DNA of 64,000 nt from Spirochaetaceae bacterium (GTDB lineage Bacteria > Spirochaetota > Spirochaetia > Treponematales > Treponemataceae), in assembly GCA_017618015.1 (NCBI GenBank), contig JAFZVC010000037.1, positions 1 through 64,000 of the forward strand, given 5' to 3'. The translations under genes and the position numbers were made by a program. The stretch's first letter is position 1, and each line of letters opens with the position of its first letter. Of this stretch, positions 54,504-61,536 are shown one piece after another. Below the pieces are notes generated by a model, which was given only the letters and a program-made list of their open reading frames with translations, was not told the origin of the DNA and did no database searches.

Positions 54504-57299
54504 TTATTGCATCAGCTCATAGTCCAATTTCTTGTCAGATTTAGATATAACTATCTTTTCAAGCTCAAGGCCGCTCTGAACGAAATGGAGTTTCATCACA
54601 GAATACTTCGTCGCAAGTACCATTTCATTTGGCTTTTCCACAGTCTCTTTTTCCGCGCCGTTCCATGTGATGCTTGTTATTGAAAGCCCGTTGATTGTTA
54701 TTCCGACAGGGATCTGTGCAGCTGGGGCAACGCCCGCCGCCGCTTTTCCATAGAAACTGAAGTTGTAGATGCCTGTTCCTTTTGATGCGTCGAGTGTGAA
54801 AACATATGACGAACCTTTAGCCGTGTCTATTCCATCCGTGGAAAGTGTAAGACCGTCTCCAATAACGTGACATTCTATATCGTCAGGATTTGTTATGGCG
54901 TCATTCGCTTTCCTGTTGATGATTTCAACCGTGTCGTCCGTTCCAAGAAGACGCTTCTTTGCGTGTGTGCCTTCAAGGAAGCTGATTATGTTCGCGACGT
55001 TCCGCAAAAGCTCATCGCGTTCAAGAGCACCTTGTTTCAAAGACGAAATCGTGTTATCACCGTGCAGGTTTCTTGCGCCGTCGGGTGTTGTCATGTACAC
55101 GTCGTTTTGAGCGCGCGCCATCTGCGCAAAGTCGGTTTTTCCGGGGCCTTCTCCTTCGCTGTTTATTTGTGCCCACCAGTCGGTCATTACAAAGCCTTTG
55201 AAGCCCCATTCGTTACGGAGTATGCGTGTCACAAGGTCGAAGTTTCCTGCTGCCCACATTGAGTTTGTGCTTCCGTAAGAAGTCATTATTACGTCTGCGC
55301 CCGACTTTACGGCAATTTCAAAGCCTTTGAGGTAGATTTCGCGGAGCGCGCGCTCACTTACTGTAACGTCAAGACCGAGCCTGTTTGTCTCCTGGTTGTT
55401 GCAGCAGAAGTGTTTCATTGCGCCAGAAACACCGGCATTGTGAAGCCCCTTTACGGTTGCGGCTGCCATAACACCTGTAACGTATGGATCTTCCGAAAAA
55501 TACTCGAAATTGCGGCCATTAAGCGGATAGCGTCTTATGTTCATTCCGGGGCCAAGAAGGATATCAACTTTGTTGTAGAGCATTTCCCAGCCGGTAAGCG
55601 TGTAAAGCTCTGTAACAAGCTCCGGGTTGAACGTACAAGCCTGCAGCGTTCCATTCGGAAGACTGAATGCCTCTGCTCCTGAGTCGAGCCGCATGCCTGA
55701 AGGACCGTCAGAACAGCAGCCGCACGGAATACCAAGTTTCGCAAGGTGAGGGGATACTCCACCAAAAGCAGCGGCTGTTCCTGGCGTTACTTTGGGGCTT
55801 CCCATGCCTTCACCGCGGATTATGCAGGCGAGGTCGTCGTCTGTAAGCTGCTTTAAGACGGAAGAAAGCTTGTCTCCTTTTTCAAGAAGCTTTTTAACGT
55901 CTTCGTGGACTTTAGCGAGGTTTTCTTTTCTATGAATATTCTGGTATGGCGCGGAAGGCTCCACTTTCTCCCGCACGAACGCGATTCCTGTTTCAGAAGC
56001 TTTGTCCTCAACTGCTTTAAGGCGGTTAAGCGGTTTCACGGGCGCGAACGATTTTGAAAGCCGCTTCGTGACGACCGTTGCGTCCAAAGTAAACTCTGCA
56101 GCTTTTTGAACGCTGCGCACGTCTGTTCCGGTGAAAATAGTGTACAATCCGCTTTCCAAAACAAAGCAGCTTTCGTTTCCTGTCTCACCCGTGTCGTCAA
56201 ACGAAGCGAGCGTTCGGGTGTCTATTGAAAAAGTCAGTTCCTGCGATTCGCCGGGTGCCAGAAGCCGTGTTTTTTGGAACGCAACAAGCGTTCGTGCGGG
56301 CTTTCCGAGCTTACCTTGCGGCAAAGCGGCGTATATCTGCACTGTTTCCTTTCCGGTAGCGTTTCCTGTGTTTTTAACTGTTGCTGTGAACGTAATTACT
56401 GGCGGCTCTTTGAAACTCGCGGCTTCGGCTGAAAACTCTGCGTTACTTGTTTCCACACTGAAAGTAGTGTATGAAAGACCGTATCCAAACGGATAAAGAA
56501 CTTTGTCTTTCGCTACTGTCTCAAAATATCTGTAGCCAACGTAAATATCTTCTTCATATGATACATGCTCTGGGTTTCCGTAATTCGGGTATGCCGGATA
56601 ATCTTCCAGAGCGCGTGCGATTGTGTCTGTAAGCTTTCCAGATGGCGAAACTTTTCCTATAAGAACGTCTGCTGTTCCAAGCCCACCAACCTGACCGCCC
56701 TGCCATACATAAAGAAGTGTATCAACGCCGTATTCTTTGACAAAACTCATGTCTATCACGTTTCCGACGTTAAGAATTACGACTGTCTCTTTGAACTTAT
56801 CTTTTACACGCTTCAAGATTGAAAGCTCGTCTTTTGTCAACTTCCACGAGCCTTCTTCTGGCGCAATGTCGCGGTCCTCTCCGGCTGTCCGTCCGAAAAT
56901 CACCAGCGCCACCTCGTTCCGCGCCGCCGCTTGCTCAATCACGCTGTCATCGACGGGCATCTCTTTCTGAGAGTCTGGTTCTCCGCCCCAGCCCATGCCT
57001 ATTTCGTAGGGATTTTCTTTTCCCCATTCTTCGTAAAGATTTTTTACTGTGCTGTCAATTTTTACAGCGGCGGACTTCCTTAATCCGTCTGTAATTCCGA
57101 TAACTTCGGATACGTTGACCATTCCGCCGGAGCCTGTTCCGCTTTTGTAGTAATTAAGTTGTGCGCGTCCAAAAATCGCGATTTTTGCGTCTTTTTTAAG
57201 CGGCAGAATGCTTTTTTTGTTTTCAAGAAGAACGCATCCTTCCGATACGACTTCCCTAGATTTTTCTATATATTTATTCCAGTCAAGTATGTGTTTCAT
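54504..57299 (-). CDS. GH3 beta-glucosidase with permuted domain order
   Basis: A 931-aa cytoplasmic glycoside hydrolase family 3 enzyme; no signal peptide when started at the ATG at 57299. Domain order is reversed compared with the usual one: the GH3 C-terminal (alpha/beta) domain comes first (SEGCVLLENKKSILPLKKDA, about residue 18 onwards), then an Fn3-like domain (PPVITFTATVKNTGNATGKE, about 305-400), then the catalytic barrel (IPCGCCSDGPSGMRL, FEYFSEDPYVTG, MKHFCCNNQETNR and GFVMTDWW with the nucleophile Asp). A C-terminal beta domain ends the protein. Rumen beta-glucosidases from Butyrivibrio and Ruminococcus show the same inverted order. It probably hydrolyses cello-oligosaccharides imported from plant fibre (inference). 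Confidence 0.92.
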   Translation of the reverse strand: MKHILDWNKYIEKSREVVSEGCVLLENKKSILPLKKDAKIAIFGRAQLNYYKSGTGSGGMVNVSEVIGITDGLRKSAAVKIDSTVKNLYEEWGKENPYEIGMGWGGEPDSQKEMPVDDSVIEQAAARNEVALVIFGRTAGEDRDIAPEEGSWKLTKDELSILKRVKDKFKETVVILNVGNVIDMSFVKEYGVDTLLYVWQGGQVGGLGTADVLIGKVSPSGKLTDTIARALEDYPAYPNYGNPEHVSYEEDIYVGYRYFETVAKDKVLYPFGYGLSYTTFSVETSNAEFSAEAASFKEPPVITFTATVKNTGNATGKETVQIYAALPQGKLGKPARTLVAFQKTRLLAPGESQELTFSIDTRTLASFDDTGETGNESCFVLESGLYTIFTGTDVRSVQKAAEFTLDATVVTKRLSKSFAPVKPLNRLKAVEDKASETGIAFVREKVEPSAPYQNIHRKENLAKVHEDVKKLLEKGDKLSSVLKQLTDDDLACIIRGEGMGSPKVTPGTAAAFGGVSPHLAKLGIPCGCCSDGPSGMRLDSGAEAFSLPNGTLQACTFNPELVTELYTLTGWEMLYNKVDILLGPGMNIRRYPLNGRNFEYFSEDPYVTGVMAAATVKGLHNAGVSGAMKHFCCNNQETNRLGLDVTVSERALREIYLKGFEIAVKSGADVIMTSYGSTNSMWAAGNFDLVTRILRNEWGFKGFVMTDWWAQINSEGEGPGKTDFAQMARAQNDVYMTTPDGARNLHGDNTISSLKQGALERDELLRNVANIISFLEGTHAKKRLLGTDDTVEIINRKANDAITNPDDIECHVIGDGLTLSTDGIDTAKGSSYVFTLDASKGTGIYNFSFYGKAAAGVAPAAQIPVGITINGLSITSITWNGAEKETVEKPNEMVLATKYSVMKLHFVQSGLELEKIVISKSDKKLDYELMQ

Positions 57300-57387
57300 G
57301 TGTAAATACATATCATACCATAGACAGTGAAAGCAATACCGCGAGACTAAGCATGCAAAAAAAATAAAAAAAAATTGCGTGATACTA

Positions 57388-57416
57388 TTTACAGAAACAA
57401 AATAATATGATATACA
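57388..57416 (+). promoter_or_regulatory. Promoter of the TrpXYZ-like ABC transporter
   Basis: TTTACA (57388-57393), 17 nt, TATACA (57411-57416). A small hairpin GTTTCT / AGAAAC (57417-57434) followed by ATTTTT sits at the very 5' end of the transcript, then GGAGG and the ATG at 57459. Confidence 0.65.
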
Positions 57417-57458
57417 GTTTCTATGCACAGAAACATTTTTATGTTGGAGGAAATTAAA

Positions 57459-58451
57459 ATGAAAAAAATTCTTGGAATCTCATTGATTTTGTTACTTTGC
57501 TTTACTGGAATATTTGCTGGCGGAAAAAAAGAAGATCAGAAAACCGTGAGAATTGGAATCGCGAAGATTGTTCAGCATGCCGCACTCGATGCTGTTGAAC
57601 AGGGTGTAATGGACGCTGTTGAGGCAGCTGGTTTCCAAGCAGTGTTTGACTGCCAGAATGCAAACGGTGACGTTAATACGGCAAATCAGATTGCTTCTCA
57701 GTTCAGAGACGAGGGCGTTGATGTAGCAGTTGGAATCGCTACTCCAATTGCAATTGCTCTTGCAAACACGATGAAGAGCACGCCAATCGTTTTTGGTGCT
57801 GTAACTGATCCTGTTGGAGCAGGCCTTGTTAAAGTTCTTGAGCATGGCGATGCAAATGTGACAGGAATGTCAGACGCGCTTCCTTCAAAAGACCACATCA
57901 AGCTTTTTAAGGAACTTGCTGGAATCAAAACTCTTGGTTACATCTACACTTCAAACGAGGACAACTCTTTGTCAGCACTGGAGCTCGTAAAAGAAGGCTG
58001 TAAAGAAGCCGGTTTGGAACTTGTAATCCAGGCAATCTCAACTTCATCAGAGGTTAAGCAGGCTGCAGAAGCTATCGTAGACCGCTGTGATGGTATTTAT
58101 CTTACAACAGATAACACGGTTTTCTCCGCGCTTCCTAGCTTGGTTTCAGTTTTCAATAAGGCAAACAAACCTGTTTTCTCAGGTGACGTTACAGGTGCTA
58201 TGGAAGGCGGATGCTTCATGGCTTCTGGATTCAACTATTACAAAGCCGGATACGCTACAGGCGAAATTGTAGTTGATATCCTTAATGGAAAGAAACCTTC
58301 AGAAATCCCTGTAAGATTTATGACAAAGCCGGAAGAATCTGATCTTCTTTTCGATTTGGATGTTGCAAAAGCTTGTGGAATAACAATCCCGGAATCTTAC
58401 CTTAACCAAGCTTCTTATCTTTTTAAGAACGGAAAACTTATTCAAAAATAA
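57459..58451 (+). CDS. trpX: ABC transporter substrate-binding protein (TrpX-like, aromatic amino acid type)
   Basis: A 330-aa exported binding protein of the ABC_sub_bind family. The signal peptide is MKKILGISLILLLCFTGIFA followed by GGKKE. The mature part has VRIGIAKIVQHAALDAVEQG, then FDCQNANGDVNTANQIASQF and TPIVFGAVTDPVGAGLVK, which is the typical pattern of TrpX-type proteins. In Streptococcus, TrpXYZ imports tryptophan; here the operon faces trpS, supporting the same substrate (inference). ATG at 57459 has GGAGG in the proper place; the open frame from 57423 lies in the leader hairpin. Binding-protein excess is explained by the hairpin after the gene. Confidence 0.85.
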   Translation: MKKILGISLILLLCFTGIFAGGKKEDQKTVRIGIAKIVQHAALDAVEQGVMDAVEAAGFQAVFDCQNANGDVNTANQIASQFRDEGVDVAVGIATPIAIALANTMKSTPIVFGAVTDPVGAGLVKVLEHGDANVTGMSDALPSKDHIKLFKELAGIKTLGYIYTSNEDNSLSALELVKEGCKEAGLELVIQAISTSSEVKQAAEAIVDRCDGIYLTTDNTVFSALPSLVSVFNKANKPVFSGDVTGAMEGGCFMASGFNYYKAGYATGEIVVDILNGKKPSEIPVRFMTKPEESDLLFDLDVAKACGITIPESYLNQASYLFKNGKLIQK

Positions 58452-58487
58452 ATCTTTTACCGATGTCCGCATCGGATTTAAAAAAAA

Positions 58488-58520
58488 CGGCAGGCGGAAC
58501 TATATTGTTCCGTCTTGCCG
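58488..58520 (+). terminator. Hairpin between binding-protein and permease genes
   Basis: CGGCAGGCGGAAC pairs with GTTCCGTCTTGCCG (one bulge) around TATATT, followed by a T-rich run. It probably causes partial termination or 3' stabilisation so that the binding protein is made in excess. Confidence 0.7.
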
Positions 58521-58547
58521 TACTTTTGTTTGTTATAGGAATTAACT

Positions 58548-59486
58548 ATGATAGAAACGATTCTGATTGAAGGTCTTATTTACAGCATAATGGTTTTAGG
58601 CTTGTTCATAAGTTACCGCACTTTGAATTTCTGTGATATGACTGTGGACGGCGCGTTCCCAATGGGCGGATGCATTCTCGCAGCTTGCCTTACGCACGGG
58701 CTTTCTCCTGTCTGCGGAATAACGCTCGCTTTTGTCGGAGGATGTCTTGCCGGACTCTGTACGACTATGCTGTACACGAAGCTCCGTGTGCCTGATTTGC
58801 TCGCCGGTATCCTTATGATGACGATGCTTTATTCTATTAACTTAAGAATAATGTCAAACCGTGCCAATGTTTCTTTTTTGCGCGTTTCTACAACCTTTTC
58901 CAAAATCATTGAATTCACTGAATCTCATTTCGGCTCAATCCCCGGCGAAACCGGAATCCTTTTGTTTTTGGTTCTATTCATCGTAATTTTCAAGCTTATC
59001 CTTGATTTGTTCTTCCACACAGATTTAGGTCTTACAATGGGTGCGCTCGGCTCGAACCAGCAGATGGTTATTTCACAGGGTGTAAATACGCAGATTGTAA
59101 GAGGAATCGGAGTTTGTGTGGGTGACGGTCTTGCAGCACTTTCCGGTGCTTTTGCCAGCATGTACAACGGTTTCGCCGATGTTGGAAGCGGAACGGGCGT
59201 TATCGTAAGCGGCCTTGCTTCTCTGATGCTCGGTGAGTTTATTATCCGCTCGAACAAAATCGGTTTGCAGACTCTCCGTGTGATAATCGGCTCTATAATT
59301 TACCGCGGTTTGATGCTGCTTGCACGTCGCTACGGTTACGTTATCAATCTTACAGCAAACGATTTGAAGCTCATTACAGGACTTTTGATTATCGTCTGTC
59401 TGATTGTGGCTAACATAAAAGAGGGCGGAAAATTCACGAAGCATTTAAAACGTCCGGCGAAAAACGGTGCGGAGATTGTAAAATGA
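58548..59486 (+). CDS. trpY: ABC transporter permease (TrpY-like)
   Basis: A 312-aa permease with about 8-9 membrane helices (for example LIEGLIYSIMVLGLFISYRT at residues 4-23). The family belongs to the branched-chain/nucleoside-type (BPD_transp_2) permeases; TLNFCDMTVDGAFPMGGCIL and GVNTQIVRGIGVCVGDGLAA then LSGAFASMYNGFADVGSGTG are recognisable conserved blocks. It follows the binding-protein gene after a hairpin and overlaps the ATPase gene by 4 nt. It has no separate promoter. Confidence 0.88.
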   Translation: MIETILIEGLIYSIMVLGLFISYRTLNFCDMTVDGAFPMGGCILAACLTHGLSPVCGITLAFVGGCLAGLCTTMLYTKLRVPDLLAGILMMTMLYSINLRIMSNRANVSFLRVSTTFSKIIEFTESHFGSIPGETGILLFLVLFIVIFKLILDLFFHTDLGLTMGALGSNQQMVISQGVNTQIVRGIGVCVGDGLAALSGAFASMYNGFADVGSGTGVIVSGLASLMLGEFIIRSNKIGLQTLRVIIGSIIYRGLMLLARRYGYVINLTANDLKLITGLLIIVCLIVANIKEGGKFTKHLKRPAKNGAEIVK

Positions 59487-60301
59487 TAGAACTCAAAGAT
59501 ATTGGAATAACTTTTCATGCTGGAACACCAGATGAGAACACTGCGTTAAAAAACATTAATCTTAAGATTAATCAAGGCGATTTTATAACGGTTATCGGTT
59601 CGAACGGAGCTGGAAAATCGACTTTGTACAACATAATAGCTGGTACTTTGACACCTACAGTTGGCCATATCTATCTTGATGAAAAGAAAGAAGATGGCAC
59701 AGAGGCGCAAAAAGAAATAACGAACGATGCAGAATACAAGCGTGCATCATATATCGGGCGTATTTTCCAGAATCCGCTTCTTGGAACTGCAGGAAAAATG
59801 TCGCTCGAAGACAATATGATTATCTGCAGCAAGAAGGGATGGCACGGTTTACGAATCAGCCTGAACAAAAAGAAACGCGAGGAATTCAAAGAGCAACTGA
59901 AACAGCTTAACATGGGGCTTGAGGAGCGTCTTAACGACAACGTCGAGCTTCTTTCAGGCGGTCAGCGTCAGGCTCTAACGCTTCTGATGGCAGTTCTTTC
60001 CAAGCCGGCACTCCTTCTTTTGGACGAGCATACCGCCGCGCTTGACCCTTCGAACGCCGCGCTGATTATGGAGCTTACAAAGAAGTTCGCCAAGGAATAC
60101 AACCTTACTGTAATGATGATTACGCACAATATGCAGCAGGCTCTTGATTACGGTAACCGTATTCTGATGATGGACGGTGGTGAGATAATCATGGATATAA
60201 GCGGCGAGGAAAAACAACGCCTGACGCTTGAAGATTTAGCGGCGAATTTCCGCAAAATTAAAAAACAGTCGCTCACAAACGACAATATTGTTTTGCAATA
60301 A
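59483..60301 (+). CDS. trpZ: ABC transporter ATP-binding protein (TrpZ-like)
   Basis: A 272-aa cytoplasmic ATPase subunit. Motifs: Walker A GSNGAGKSTL (about residues 39-48), Q-loop RIFQNPLLGTAGKM, signature LLSGGQRQALTLLMA, Walker B PALLLLDEHTAALDP (with His after the catalytic Glu, as common in this family) and H-loop MMITHNMQQ. Length is normal. The ATGA overlap with the permease shows translational coupling. It ends the operon, and a strong terminator lies 7 nt past the stop. Confidence 0.93.
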   Translation: MIELKDIGITFHAGTPDENTALKNINLKINQGDFITVIGSNGAGKSTLYNIIAGTLTPTVGHIYLDEKKEDGTEAQKEITNDAEYKRASYIGRIFQNPLLGTAGKMSLEDNMIICSKKGWHGLRISLNKKKREEFKEQLKQLNMGLEERLNDNVELLSGGQRQALTLLMAVLSKPALLLLDEHTAALDPSNAALIMELTKKFAKEYNLTVMMITHNMQQALDYGNRILMMDGGEIIMDISGEEKQRLTLEDLAANFRKIKKQSLTNDNIVLQ

Positions 60302-60307
60302 GCATAA

Positions 60308-60350
60308 AAAATGCCGCTTAGAAAAGCTGTTTTCCAAGCGGCATTTTTTT
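60308..60350 (+). terminator. Terminator of the ABC operon (works towards trpS too)
   Basis: AAATGCCGCTT pairs with AAGCGGCATTT around an A/T-rich loop, followed by seven T on the plus strand; the minus strand also ends in A/T after the stem, so it may serve the convergent trpS. Confidence 0.85.
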
Positions 60351-60366
60351 CCAAAATTAAACTCCC

Positions 60367-61458
60367 CTAAATCTCCATGTTCATTACATGGCGAACTTCT
60401 TTAAGTGTCTCCACTGCAATTGCACGGGCTTTTTCCGCGCCTGTGAGAAGTACATTCCGAATGTAGTCTGGAGAAGCTTCAAGCCGCTTTCTTTCTTCTC
60501 TTAAAGGGCGAAGCTTTTCGTTAAGGCTTTCGGTGAGCATGCTCTTAAGCATTCCGCCACCGTTATCACCGATTTTCTCAGCAATTGCTACAGGCTCTTC
60601 ACCTGTACAAAGAGAAATAAGCATAAGAAGGTTAGAAACTTCCGGTCTGTTAACAGGATCGAACGTGATGTGTCTGTCTGCATCGGTCTTTGCTTTCTTG
60701 ATCAGCTTAGCCGTCTCATCTTCTGTCGCAGAAAGCATAATCGCGTTTCCACGGCTCTTACTCATCTTCTGGCTGCCGTCAAGTCCAAGAATCATAGGCG
60801 TTTTGCTAAGAAGCGCCTGTGGCTCCGGGAAAACAGGTTCTTTTCCCATATCTATACAGAACTTTTTATTGAAACGGCTTGCAATCGTGCGTGTCATCTC
60901 AAGGTGAGGAAGCTGGTCTTTTCCGACAGGAACGACGTTTCCCTTGCAGAAAAGAATATCGCATGCCTGATGAACTGGATATGTGTACATTCCGGCATTA
61001 ACATTTTTAAGTCCGGCGCTTTCAATTTCTTCTTTTACAGTCGGGTTGCGGCTAAGCTCAGCATTGCTTACAAGCGTAAGGAACGGCAGCATAAGCTGGT
61101 TACATTCAGGAACATAGCTGTGCGGATAGATAATTACATCCTGTTCCTCTGGATTAATTCCTGCAGCAATATAATCAATTACAAGCTGCTTTGTATTCTC
61201 GCTTATTTTATCAAAAGCATCGTGGTCTGTAAGAACTTGATAGTCAGCTATAAGAATCATTGTAGGAGCGCCGAGTTTTGAAAGGCGGACGCGGTTCTGG
61301 AGCGAGCCGAAATAGTGTCCGATATGAAGGCGGCCTGTAGGTCTGTCACCTGTAAGAACCCTGTATTTCTTTGGGTTAACAAGAATATCTTCCTCGATTT
61401 TTTTGCTGCGCTCAACGGCAGCCTCGTAAGTTTTTGATGATATTTCTGATTCTGACAT
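60367..61458 (-). CDS. trpS: Tryptophanyl-tRNA synthetase
   Basis: TrpRS (363 aa) charges tRNA-Trp. The class I signatures are HIGHYFGSLQNRVRL (HIGH, about residue 45) and KMSKSRGNAIML (KMSKS, about residue 222). Other typical stretches are QACDILFCKGNVVPVGKDQL and EPVFPEPQALLSKTPMILGL. An N-terminal extension of about 30 residues precedes the usual start. GAGGAG lies before the ATG. It is convergent with a TrpXYZ-like transporter, sharing the terminator region, so Trp supply and use are linked here in position, though not in one operon. Confidence 0.97.
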   Translation of the reverse strand: MSESEISSKTYEAAVERSKKIEEDILVNPKKYRVLTGDRPTGRLHIGHYFGSLQNRVRLSKLGAPTMILIADYQVLTDHDAFDKISENTKQLVIDYIAAGINPEEQDVIIYPHSYVPECNQLMLPFLTLVSNAELSRNPTVKEEIESAGLKNVNAGMYTYPVHQACDILFCKGNVVPVGKDQLPHLEMTRTIASRFNKKFCIDMGKEPVFPEPQALLSKTPMILGLDGSQKMSKSRGNAIMLSATEDETAKLIKKAKTDADRHITFDPVNRPEVSNLLMLISLCTGEEPVAIAEKIGDNGGGMLKSMLTESLNEKLRPLREERKRLEASPDYIRNVLLTGAEKARAIAVETLKEVRHVMNMEI

Positions 61459-61536
61459 ATATCAATCTCCTCTGGTTTTATGTATAATACAGGAATGAAA
61501 GCATTGCTTCAATAGTATTCTGATTGAGAGTTGAAA

